From the NCBI RefSeq assembly GCF_022201045.2, contig NC_068556.1, positions 8,658,001 through 8,722,000 of the forward strand: a stretch of 64,000 nt of DNA, given 5' to 3'. Both the position numbers and the translations under genes were made by a program. Below, in pieces: positions 13,954-25,464 of the stretch (position 1 is the stretch's first letter; every line of letters begins with the position of its first letter). The notes under the pieces are model-generated. The model was not told where the DNA came from. It worked only from the letters and a program-made list of their open reading frames with translations, and did no database searches. This DNA comes from Citrus sinensis (Eukaryota > Streptophyta > Magnoliopsida > Sapindales > Rutaceae).

Positions 13954-14025
13954 ATAAACATAATCCTTAATTGTTTATTATGAATATAATAGAATTTATT
14001 TAGCTATCTTGTTTTATGATTATAG

Positions 14026-14402
14026 TCCCAGAAAGATGCAAGCAATTTGAGGATTAAGTCATTTCCATGTTATGAGAGGCTAGCAAATATATTCATAAAA
14101 GACTGTGCAACTGGAAGGTCAGAAGAAACTCCAATTGATATGGCTAACGTAACACTTCAAGAAGAAATCCATATGACGAGGACAATGAGATTGATGATGA
14201 AAGTTCTCCGATGTCTACTGCCATGCCTCCAAATTCTCAATACACTACTCGATTGCGTTCCTAATCATCGCACATGAAGAAGTCTAAATCAGATGAATAT
14301 ATTGCTATTGGTATTGACAAGTTGGTGTTAGCATTTCACCAAGCCATCGCTAACATGTCTCAAAATATATTTGGAAGTAGTGAATATCAATTACATTACT
14401 AA
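14026..14402 (+). pseudogene. Myb/SANT-like protein fragment, 3' part
   Basis: After a possible splice acceptor (GATTATAG, ending 14025) the frame reads SQKDASNLRIKSFPCYERLA and then IFIKDCATGRSEETP. This matches the conserved segment after the Myb/SANT-like domain, with the pattern LRxKxFPxYxxL...IFGKDRATGxxAETP. A frameshift near 14270 moves the frame. The C-terminal part, KKSKSDEYIAIGIDKLV onward, runs to a TAA at 14402. With the fragment at 7416-7619 it looks like one gene split by retroelement insertion, now dead. Confidence 0.68.
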
Positions 14403-15365
14403 AGAGCTTGCTTCAAAGATAACTTTTTGTGAATAATGAGCTTATTATGCCTTAAGTTTAATGGTTGAGGGACCTTCACATATAAGGCTTTCAAGGTATT
14501 ATGAAATTATCATAATCATAAGTTGGCATATGTTAGGATGCTTTTGCGTGAGCATGAAAGGAGAGCTGGAGTTTGATTAGAGAGCTTGCATTTCTAACTA
14601 AACAATGATATTTTACATTAGTATTTTGGCTTGAGAATTACTTGGATTATATAACACAACCCACTTTGTTGGTAATTATGTTACAACTATTGTATCACTT
14701 TATTATTTTATGACTTTGTTGTAGTATGTATTAATTTTGAATGAATCTTGTACGTTTTAATTATTTATTTATATTGTGATAGTTTTTAAAGATTATTCGA
14801 TTGAATTGTTCACTTCAATCTTTATTTCATAAGCTATATATTTAGGAATTGGTGAAAAAATAAATGTTATACTGTCGAAAATTTTAAAATTTTTTAGTTT
14901 TACATATGTTTTATGAAGAATTATGATTTTTTTCATTTAAACAAAAAAAATGATGTAAAAATTGTAAAATTAAAGACTTTTATATTTAATATTTTTTTAA
15001 GTACTAATAAATATTAGTTTTTAAATATATAATTTAAAATAATTACTAAAAAAATTAAAACAGTACAGTGTATCATCAAATGTTATATAATATTATTATA
15101 ATATAATATTAATGTGATAAAATATATTATAATACACCTATATTAAAATAATAAAATACAATATAATACACCGCAATATGTCAAACGCAGCGTTTGAGTA
15201 ATTTCAAAGTAATCAAGCGAAAATCCATTTCCCGCCTTAGGCAGGGTACCATTATCTGGAATCTTCTCTCTCACTTCTCGATTCTCAGCTCCGTTTCTGA
15301 TTTTAAATTTAAAATACACAGATAGAGAAAGCCCGTAGCTTGGGACAGGAATCGTTTCACTTGCT
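14403..15365. other. AT-rich intergenic DNA and MND1 upstream region
   Basis: 14750-15180 is almost pure A/T with simple ATAATATT-like repeats. 15230-15365 is the likely promoter and 5' leader of MND1. I see no other gene. Confidence 0.6.
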
Positions 15366-18300
15366 ATGGTAAGTTAATATCTCTAAATATGTACTTGAAT
15401 CATCTCTTTTCTGAAATTAAAATTAATTACGTAAACCTGTTGCGTACAATCATCTCTATCAAATTGTACGATCATTTCACGTTCTTCGAAATTCCGCTTC
15501 TTAAATTCAATTCTCGTTTGGCTACTGAGGAAATGCAGGAAAATTTAATATAATTAGGAATCTGGATCTGAGATTACAAATTTCTTTTGCAGGAAGAAAA
15601 GTAATATTAGAATTTGATTAGGAGTAATTTATTTCTGTTTACTTCATTTTCTCAGCAATCAAACACATTGATGGTGGAATTGTTTCTAATTACAGTTGTT
15701 TGCGAAGTGCCTTCTAGGTGTATGAAGAAAAGATTAGCTACATAAATTAGATATAATTTTAAGTTTTTCATTAAAATCCGTATATTGTAAAATAAGATTA
15801 CATAAAAAAAATCTGAAAAATCTGGAGCTATTTAGTTGTGACTGGAAATAAAATTGGGTATCAAATTCACAAGTTTATTACTGTTTGTTGTACTAGATTC
15901 ACTCAATTTTATGTATAAAATTACTCTTTAACTAATTGTTTGCCGAAATGTCTTGTTAATAGGAGGTTTAATTTGCTTTATTAAATTGTTGGTGCAGTCT
16001 AAGAAAAGGGGTCTTTCATTGGAAGAAAAGCGTGGCAAGATTCTTGAAATATTTTACGAGTCACAAGACTTCTACCTTGTGAGTGTACTGGATGGTTGCA
16101 ATTTATGATTGCTTGCATATTTTCTTTTATTATGATTCCCCTTTATTGCTTGGATTCATTACACTAAAGAATTTATATATATATATATATATATATGATT
16201 GGCACAATTATGCCTGTTTACTCTGATGATTGTGCCACGTTGTTGAAAGCCTCCTATTTATGGAAAAGCAACTATAAATAGCTAAGGTCCCATTAGCAAG
16301 TACCAGGATTCTTTTTTTAGCATTGGCGGTGATCGAACTCATTTCTGGCATTTTGGATATCTAAAATGTAGTTTGGAATAAGTTATTGCAACTGGATAAC
16401 AAAATGGCCTTTGCCTATGTTTTCATGATCTTGTATTCTTATGATTTATTTCTGTCATTATACTTGGATATTATGTGATCATATAATTATATTTTTTGTC
16501 ATATTATTTTTTATTAGTGTACGTTCTTTAACAGTTTTGGTAGATTCTTTATTTAATATATTTAACAGTCACTGTGTTTCCTTGTTTCTGTACATATTTT
16601 GTTGATAAAAAACCTCAAAGTTCAAACTATTAACTGCAACCTACAAGAACCCCACCAGCATATGAAATCATATCTAATCAAAGATGTATACTATGTTAAA
16701 TTCACTAGTTCCTCCAGCAGAGCAAACACAACCACCACAAACCTAAAAACAAATGCAAGTTCAAACACAACTTGTTGCAATTTTAAACATTGCCGCTTTA
16801 AAAAACTGGCTTAGGTAGTACATTAAATTACCACAGCCTCATATCTCTCTGAAATCTTTATTCCCTGTCAATCACTTTTTCTGTTAATACATTTGATTTA
16901 TTACATATGTTTTGTCTATTTCAGCTTAAGGAGCTTGAGAAGTTGGGCCCCAAGAAAGGTGTAATTACCCAGTCTGTTAAAGATGTCGTCCAAAGTTTAG
17001 TGGATGATGATCTTGTCTTAAAGGACAAGATTGGAACTTCTGTGAGTATTTGTAGTTATGAGCATGTGAAGTGTGGAAGTCTTTTAATGCAGATGATTTT
17101 TTTTTTTTTTTGGTTTCTTTTTTCAGTAGAAGGGATGAATTGTTTAAGCAACTTTAGCAGCTTTCGCATAACTAATACACTTAGCCATATAATTGTGCTT
17201 AATTATTTGTAAATTTAGGTATACTTTTGGAGCCTACCTAGCTGTGCTGGAAATCAGGTGGTGCTCAAAAATCCTTTTTCTTTAGCATGAATTTATCATA
17301 GGTAGTTGATTTTTGGTCTGTGTATAATTGTATCCAGTCATTTGACATAAATTCATTTCGAATTTGATATAATCGTGTAATAGTTGCGGAATGTGTACCG
17401 AAAACTTGAATCTGATCTGCAAAGTAGTAAAAAGCGGCACACAGAACTTGTTGAACAATGTAATGCATTAAAGAAGGGACGGGAAGAATCTGTAAGTATA
17501 TTAAGCTTCCATTTTCATGGTAATTTAAAGTGTACTTTGTATGCATAAACTACTTTACTTCTTTGATGTCTAATCTTTGAGTTTGCACCAGGATGAACGA
17601 GAGGAGGCCTTAGAGGAGCTGAAAGCTGTTGAACTGAAACATATCGAGTTGAAGGTTGGATTATACTCAGCTTTTGTTCATGCATTAGGCAAAATAAACT
17701 TTTTGCTCAAGCTTGTAGTACTTCATGCATAATAATTTTTCAGGATGAGATGGGACAATATGCAGACAACGATCCTGCTGCCTTTGAAGCAATGAGTTCT
17801 GTGATGCTTTTAATCCATCCATTTGATTTCTATGGAAATTTTTTTAGTTTTCACAACTGAGTAATCCAAATTTGTATTTGCAGAAAATGCAATTGAAGTT
17901 GCTCATGCAGCAGCAAACAGATGGACAGGTTTTACCTTTTTAACATATTTTCACTATCTCTCCTCTCACTTTGTTCTCAGTTGAACTCTAATCTCCTTCT
18001 TGTGATTCTAACCATCATAAGGAAATCTGCAGACAACATCTTCACACTGCAACAGTGGTGTTCAAACAATTTCCCTCAGGCTAAAGAGGAGCTTGAACAA
18101 ATGTACAAGGATGTATGTTTCCTAATTTTTCCTTTATGTGCATATGCCCAAGCATCCTCCTTGTGCTTGTTCACTCTCTTTTCTTTTTTCTTCTTTTTTT
18201 TTTTTTAATCATGGGTGCACTGGAGTATAACTACTAATCCTACGGACATCCTCTGAACTGTGCATCTATGCACTGTGTGTCATAAGAATTCCAGAATACC

Positions 18301-18538
18301 CTTTACAGTTAGGCATAGCTGCACAGCTAAATCAAGTTCTGTATTTGCTAAAATCAGGTGCAAGCATGTGCATGTGTAAAGAATCATCTCCTTGATTCAT
18401 AGGTTCCACATATCGTTGTAAAATCCTACTCTTTAATTCTAAATGCAGGTTGGTATACCAGAAGATTTTGACTATTTAGAGTTATCACCAGTTCCACTGA
18501 GCTCAGTTGGTGATCAGACAGTAGAAGGCTGTCCGTAG
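15366..18538 (+). CDS. MND1: MND1, meiotic nuclear division protein 1 homologue
   Basis: MND1 forms a heterodimer with HOP2 that helps the recombinases DMC1 and RAD51 pair homologous chromosomes in meiosis (family knowledge). Ten coding exons join in frame: 15366-15368, 15998-16078, 16925-17041, 17219-17257, 17384-17491, 17592-17654, 17744-17795, 17884-17928, 18033-18112 and 18449-18538. Together they give 225 aa, close to the roughly 230 aa of Arabidopsis MND1. All introns are GT-AG. The N-terminus reads [19 protein letters not shown] and leads into the winged-helix domain (about residues 2-80, with [13 protein letters not shown] and YFWSLPS). A charged coiled coil follows (about 82-150), then the C-terminal capping region with [18 protein letters not shown]. 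The first coding exon is only the ATG, fixed by the donor GTAAGT at 15369. The family assignment is very secure. Confidence 0.95.
16173..16197. repeat. (AT)n microsatellite in MND1 intron 2
   Basis: A run of alternating TA sits inside the second intron of MND1. It is a likely length polymorphism. Confidence 0.85.
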
Positions 18539-19635
18539 TATGGCTTATCTTTCCTTGGATACGTAACACAGTTGTTCTGTTGGACATTCGTTGTTACCTC
18601 TATGAATATGCAATGTCATTTTTCTTTCTAGTACAGCACAGATATCTTGATCAAACGTGTACATATTAGTAAGTGCTCCGTCTAGGGTCATTAATAGCCT
18701 TTACTTTGCCCTAGCATTATCAATTGCTTTTTCTTAGAATCTATTGTTCTCAGTTTTATCCGAAACTGCTTTTTAGCATAAGGTAGGGATCAAGCATCTG
18801 TAAGAGTTGACCTTGTCCTCGCCTGGCAAGCATCACAATGTTGGATTTTCTTACTGTTTCTATCCTTATTTAGTTATTTCATTATGGCTTGTCAATGTCT
18901 TTGATGCAGTGGATCGAACACAAAGCAGAGTATACTGTATTTGCAGTATATCCATATTATTGTGATGCAAGCAAGTAGCTGAATCAGTAGAGGATTTATA
19001 GCAAATCTAGAATTGAGCGTTTAAAGAAGAACAATGTGAACTTTTCGCATAATATCTCAATATTTTTATGTCAAATATCAATGTTTGTAAAGTTATTTAT
19101 ATAACAGACAGATTAGATGCGTTGAATATGCAGCAAAACCGTGGTAGCAAGTCATGGTCCCTAAATCTCCATCTGATTTCACCGACCAACACCGACAGCC
19201 AAATCCTCATTCAAAAATTTGAAAACCCATTACTGAATAAACTTTTTGAATAATCAATTCTAATCCACCTCAAAGCATTGTGCAATCCAATCATTTTATT
19301 CAATGTGAAAACAGAAGATGTTCCCTCATTCATTGGGCTCCGACTGCCATCCACAACTCAACAGTTCCTGAAGTGTGAACGTGCAGCCATTTTTTGTCGT
19401 ACACCTGGCACAATCAACGGCCCAAGAAGTGCATTAGAACCCTGGCAATGATACAGCGTTGTAGGCCAGATTGGTCACTTCTTTTTTATAAAATATATAT
19501 ATATATATATATTATTATTCTTTTATAAAGATTCTCTCCAGTCTTGCACTCTGGAGTCCAGCCTGAGCTTATTGGCTTTCCTCCTTTATAAGAGAAAACA
19601 AGCAGGGCCGATACTCGAGCTCAAAAATTACTACA
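18539..19635. other. MND1 3' region and arabinogalactan peptide promoter
   Basis: This holds the 3' untranslated region of MND1, ordinary intergenic DNA and an (AT)n run at about 19494-19512. I see no further coding sequence. The small open frame at 19068-19253 has no recognisable domain. Confidence 0.55.
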
Positions 19636-19945
19636 ATGGAGATGTGTAGATTAATGCGGTTCATTGGTATGGCCATTGCTGCACTTCTTTTCTTCACACC
19701 ATTCACCAGTGCTCAAAGCCCTTCCCCTGCACCTGCCCCTACAAGTGATGGTTTGTTCTCTCTCTCTCTCTCTCCCTCTCCCTCCCTCAGTTATCAATAG
19801 TGCTACTTACAAAGTGAGGTTGTAACATGGACATTGATGAATCTGATACTGAAATTTGGTTCGGATTGCAGGGGTAGCAATTGATCAGGGAATTGCTTGC
19901 GTTCTAATGCTGGTTGCTTTGGTTCTTACCTATATTATCCACTGA
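19636..19945 (+). CDS. Arabinogalactan peptide (AGP16/20 type), GPI-anchored
   Basis: Two exons, 19636-19750 and 19872-19945, join as G|GG to give 62 aa, the normal size of plant AG peptides. An N-terminal signal peptide (hydrophobic MAIAALLFFTPFTSA, residues 12-26) is followed by the short hydroxyproline module QSPSPAPAPTSDG. The rest is a C-terminal hydrophobic segment (about 40-62, ACVLMLVALVLTYIIH) expected to be replaced by a GPI anchor. The mature part would be only about 10-12 residues, carrying arabinogalactan on its Ala-Pro and Ser-Pro prolines at the cell surface. The single intron splits the peptide just after the glycomodule and contains a (CT)n run. The family identity is strong; which paralogue it is (AGP16, 20, 22 or 41) cannot be told. 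Confidence 0.93.
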
Positions 19946-21220
19946 CACTTCTTCAGCAGTCGCAGAGACAGCAAGCGTCATGAAGAGGTGTAAACCAAAT
20001 GATCAATGCTTCTTGTTGATGTTATGCGCCTTTTTATTTTTGGTTTCTTGCTGCTTCTTCTGCAGATGATTTAATAGTTCAACCACCATTCTTTCATTCA
20101 TCAAGGAATTTTGTTTTCTTCCATTTCTGTCTACATTTTTGTACACCCATTATCTATCTGTCTTTTTAATTTTTAATTTTAAAGTCCAACCACCATTGTT
20201 TTTTATTTTTCTCAAAATATAATGAATAACAGCTTGAGCACTTGAGCACAGCCTTAAGAGGATCCATTCCCATAAACTATATTTTAGATCGTAACAAGAC
20301 ACTATCGTCACCAACTTCATAACCAGATGACTTCAAAATATTTCTCATGACAAGTATCTGTTATCCAATTGTCATCCTGTGTTTTCTTCTCTGCTGAGTC
20401 AAAACAACAAACAACTTTAGCATTAGCCTCTTTTCGATGAATTGATGCAAGAAGCAACTCACTAGTCACAATACAAATAACACTACGGTATTCCCTCATG
20501 CCTCAGCTCAAAGATTAGTTTCATTTTTTTTCCAAGCAGCAAGCTGCAAGATAAAAAACGCAGCACATCTAATATTAATATCACACATTCCTTTCAATGG
20601 AGTCACGGTTTGCTCAACCTAATTTTTAGTAATCACAGAGCCAGGATTCTCAATGAATGCATCCATGACTATAACTTGGTAGTAATTCGACCATGTAAAA
20701 AGACAGATTCACAATTTGTTCATTTATTAGTATGCCTAAAGAGTTTCACACCATAACCTGGCAGTACTTCTTCATGAGATGTGAAGTTGCTACCAAGAGC
20801 TCAACGAACATAAAATTTTCACAGGAGAAGGAAAAAACACATCAAAGATGATGAACTCAATTAAAAGGTCTATAAGACAGAATACAGGATACATATTTCA
20901 AACAGGACTAGTTTACGCAAACTTTATATACAGTCTGTTCATTGAATGCACACAGAAATCTTGAAGGTAATCCAAGTAGGCATAAATCTCCACATTATAC
21001 GGCCAGCTATTTAAATAATATCTTCATTATGGCGGTAAAACCTGCATTAGTTGAAACAATAAGTCAATTAAATGCTGCATGCAGTAGCCTGTCTATTAAA
21101 AAAAAGGTTCAACTATTATTTCATTTTTAAAAAGCTGATACCAAATGACTAAAGTTTTACTGCTACTATCTTATGCAAGCACCGAATAAAATGGGAGCTG
21201 GAAATAAAATAAGAACCTGC
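19946..21220. other. Convergent intergenic region between the AG peptide and VPS32
   Basis: It contains the 3' untranslated regions of two genes that converge here. Small open frames (20317-20499 minus, 20942-21130 plus) show no family features and are probably noise. Confidence 0.5.
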
Positions 21221-24116
21221 TTAAAGAGCCATCTCAGCTTGTAAAGCAGCAAGCTCATCTTCCTCAGCTGTTCGCTGCTTTTGGGGAACAGGACGGGCTT
21301 GTTGCCTGCCAGCAGGGACCTGAACCGGAGCAGCAGGAGCTGTTGTAGCTGGCTGTAGAAGCTGCTCTTCCAACTCAGCACCTTCCAGTTCTTCAAGTTC
21401 TGCTTCCAATTCATCCTGCAATGCCAACAATGATCAGAATTTTTTACAACGTTTATCTAAGCTTAATGTAAGTTGTAATGCGAAAGAAAGTCATAGGTGG
21501 ATTGTCAAGGGAATATTCACCTCATCGAAATCAGCAGCAGCACCAATAGGAGTTGATAATGCTTCTTGAATCTGCTTCATGTTCTCGGTCTGCTCATTGA
21601 TCTCATCCATGGTCTTATCCACATCATCTATGTTCCTGAACAAACAACCATTTTCACATATATTAGCCGTGCTTTTTAACTAAAAACTGTGAAGATGTGT
21701 GCTGTGTTATGATTAATTTTACAATCAAGATTGAAGACAAGTTCATTGCAGATCCAAAAAACCAAAATTCTCTAGCAGAGGAAACAAACTAATAGGCCTC
21801 CAAATCAAACATCGCTTAAGGGCAAACTTGATCACGAAATTCAGAATAAAGCAAATATTTATGCCCTTTGATACACGTAATACTTTATGTTTCAAACAAA
21901 GTAAACCATAAAAATTGCTTCTAACATGGTAAAAGCAAATCAGACGTCACACATAATTATATTCCAAAGATTACCATGATAGAAAAAGGTTGCGGAAAGA
22001 ATATATGTAGAGAACAACAAAAGTAGAAAGCATGGTACTTTTATAACTGATTCTAGTAGCATGAAAATTAAGACAATAAAATCCAATAAAAACAATTTGT
22101 AAATGAAGATGTCAGTATCACAACAATTCAAAATAAACAAATACATACGTTGCTTTCTGCATAGCCTTCATTGTCGATGCTCCCGTCCTCAATGCATCTA
22201 CAGTCTCAGTTGTGGCTTTAGCACCTTCTAGCATTATCATCTGCAACATATCCATGCCAATAATTTTAGAATAAAAAACTGCAGCAAAAATGTTCGTGGT
22301 GGTTATAAAGATCCATTCTCACCTGATCATGAATGCGCAATTGGAAATTCCCAAGCTGCTCTATTTGCTGTTCGTATAGCCTCTTCCTCTTCAAACATTG
22401 TATGGCCGCTGCACGAGTGAAATAGGTAAACTACTAAACAGTAAAACACTGAAACTGGAGATAAAAAAATGATACGAGACAAAAAGACATTATAAACTTA
22501 TAACATAAATAAGATAAGAATTATGGCCAAGGCCATAGATAGTACTATAACATTTTAAGAGTATCAAGAAGATTGAAAATGATAGCATTGAGAAGACAAA
22601 ACTGATTTGACAAACAAACAGTAAAAAAATAAATAAATGAATTTCAAGCAGCTTTTGTGTCAATACATCCAACATGCACCACATGACCTCCCCCCCCTTC
22701 CCCTCCCCTCCCCCCCCCCCCCCAAAAACCAAAACAACAAAAACAAAAACCTCATTTTAATTTTGGCACTTCAATCACCCTAACCCCCACCCTCCCCATG
22801 CAGCAAGACAAACTAAATATTATCCCCCCTCCATGGTTGGTGTGAGGAGTAATTGATCCCTTGAACTCTTACATCCACTACAAGGACCAAACAAACTGAG
22901 CCATCCTGTTGAGGCATCAAGTTAAAAACTAATCGAATTTAGAAAGAAAATGAATTAAATATTCCTCACAGAGAATGCATAATTAATTGCTCAGACTAAT
23001 AGCTATGATGAAAAAGTGTTCGATGCCCTAAAATTTAAATAGCAATTGACAACCATACCTCTTTTGTTCTTTGCTTTGGAGTAGTCCTTGGCCTTTTCAA
23101 CCTCTACAGAAGCCTTTTTCAGGAGTACTTTCTCCTTTTTCTCTAGCATTTCAAGAGTCTACACAACACATCAAATATAGAACTAGGATTAAGAAAATTG
23201 ACAAAAGACAGAGACACAACAACAGCAACAACAAGCACAATCTTGTACATCTCAGTGAATACATAATTGAACAAGTGACAATATATAAAAGCACATAAGA
23301 TGTATGAATTCCGGGGCTAATTTTAAAAAAAGATAATCCAGACCAAGAATCATCACTAGCCTCCAATAATTCAAAAGGGTCTTAAATATCATCAAGATAT
23401 CAGTTCTTTGGAGATAAACAAACACTTATACCAAACATAACAATGAAACAAGAAATTACACCAATACATGCAACAAGAAACAAGGAATTGTATATCAAAC
23501 TCATTACCTTCCCTCAATCCAAGGTAGAAAAGTCATTAAACAAACAAAGACATATTTTTCAATGAAATTCCAAAAATCAGAACAAACCTAATATTATGTA
23601 TTTAGTAACAAAAAAACAATTATCCATCAAAATTTCATTCTTTAACCCAATTGCTTTTGCTTCAGAAACCTGTTCATAATATAACAATATCTTTAGATAA
23701 TAATGTAAAGTAACTATTTGAAAATTTTCATAACACCACACCATCAGAAAATACAAATTTCAAATTTATTTCCTTTGTTCATAATATAACAATACCTTTA
23801 GATAATAATGTAAAGTAACTATTTGAAAAGTTCCATAGCACCACACAATCAGAAAATAGAAATTTCAATTTTTTTTCCTTTTTTATAATCTTTTACGCCA
23901 TCAAATTCCCCTTATTCCATTTCACAGCCAAATCAAATACAATCCAACAAGTGGAAGAAATAATTAAACCAGAAACAGAATTAACAACAAAAGGAAACTA
24001 ATAAATAAAGAAGAAATTAAATCAAACATTATACGTCTTCATACTTCATTTAGCTTATCGAGCGTGGTTAAGGCATTGGTTTCCTGTTTAGGTTTTCCAA
24101 AAAGCCGAGTAAACAT
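21221..24116 (-). CDS. VPS32: VPS32/SNF7 (CHMP4), ESCRT-III core subunit
   Basis: SNF7/VPS32 polymerises on endosomes into filaments that bud and cut off intraluminal vesicles, and VPS4 recycles it (family knowledge). Six minus-strand exons join in frame: 24116-24045, 23158-23059, 22408-22323, 22240-22149, 21635-21521 and 21415-21221. They give 219 aa, matching plant SNF7 proteins. The start MFTRLFGKPKQETNALTTLD is the conserved plant N-terminus. The basic helical hairpin (about 25-90) has KAKNKRAAIQCLKRKRLYEQ and QLGNFQLRIHDQMIMLEGAK. The acidic C-terminal half has DDVDKTMDEI and DELEAELEELEGAELEEQLL. It ends AEEDELAALQAEMAL, the region that binds ALIX-type partners. Introns hold a 105-bp tandem duplication and a long C/G tract. 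Confidence 0.96.
22689..22723 (-). repeat. Poly-purine G tract in VPS32 intron 2
   Basis: The plus strand is a near-pure C run broken by a few T. The transcribed strand copy therefore carries several G runs of four or more bases separated by A, inside intron 2. This could form a G-quadruplex in DNA or pre-mRNA. Confidence 0.8.
23671..23880. repeat. 105-bp tandem duplication in VPS32 intron 1
   Basis: Two copies start at 23671 and 23776 with the same words (TGTTCATAATATAACAATA, GTAAAGTAACTATTTGAAAA, CACCACAC) and only a few differences. The duplication looks recent. Confidence 0.9.
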
Positions 24117-25464
24117 GTTTGATTCTCCGCGATTAATCAAAAACCCTCGATTTTACCTGTCACAATTAAAACAAATACGATTAGCTCATTCAAACCCTAA
24201 TTCAATGATTACGCAAACCGATCCCCCCAAAATGACGACGTCCAATCGTAATAGCATCAATTTCGTTCGATGAACGATCGTAGATAATTGAAAAAGAAAT
24301 ATATAAAATAGACGTGTAAAATTAATTTTTTCTTATGTAATTAAGATCTGTAAACGTACCTCTGTAATTATAAAAATGAGGGAAAAAAAAAAAGGGATTC
24401 TGACTTTATTAAAAGATACAATCGGTAGAGATCTGTGAATTATATGAGAGGGAGAGAGCGTGGCTCGGTCTGCGATTATCTTAAGCGTGTTGTGTTTGAG
24501 ACGGAGAGGGGATGCTGCTTTGCCTTTTCTTCACGACGTTGACTTTACACGTGGCACCCACTTGATTGGCTCGTTGCGCGTTTAGTAAGTTACATGGACG
24601 GGATGTCTTACAATCTTCCTCCGACTACAAAAACGCTGCGTTTTGAAATTCTTCATTTTTTAAATTTTTTATTAAAATTAGAATATGAAAGGCTGTTCAC
24701 ATTTGGTGGTTGTAAAGCAAGCTAATGGAGTTTATGTAGTTCACTGAAGAAGCTGATCTGTGATCTCACCCTTACACCAGCCTTACTGCCTTAGTAATAA
24801 TCAGACCCCATCGGCCTATCCGTTAGTAGAGATTAATTATCTAAGTACATATAATCTTTGAAAATACAAACAATGTACTACCAACTATGTTACATGAATA
24901 TATTTAAGAAATTTGACAAAGACCAACATGTCCAAGACAAAAATTAATTTAATTAAGTTGAGAATTTTCGATTTTTATGACAAAGTCAAATAATAAGTCG
25001 AGTGAGTTAAAATAGACTGAAAAAGTATTACATTTTAATAATAAGTTGAACAATAAAACGAGAAGTATAGTAAATATATTTAATTTTTTTAAAAAAAAAC
25101 TTTTTTAAAGCTTCCCATTATATCCATGTCAACATATAAAGAGCCTAACACATTTATATGTATTTATTTTGATTTCTTGAAATATTTATAGTACAATTAC
25201 CGCTCTCATTTTAGGTGAAAGTTTTTCTTTTTTATTATTATTATTAATATATCATGATTAGGATTCTACGAATATATTTACAATAGAATATTTAGTGGTA
25301 CCAACTTGAGTTCGCTTTCAAGTTGCCACGTGGTGATATCACCTGTCTTGGATTAGTTGGATTGTCTGCACTAAGTAGTTCTGTTCTTGAGAATTCAGTC
25401 AGATTTTTTGTGTTCCCCTTTCACCTATAATTCCCCAAGATAATCTCCAATCCAAGCACAACTC
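24117..25464. other. Divergent promoter region of VPS32 and the ILR1-like gene
   Basis: About 1.3 kb separates the two divergent start codons. The VPS32 side probably holds a 5' untranslated exon near 24400-24480, because the sequence just 5' of its start codon on the minus strand looks like a possible splice acceptor. The middle (24650-25250) is AT-rich filler. I see no other coding region. Confidence 0.45.
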
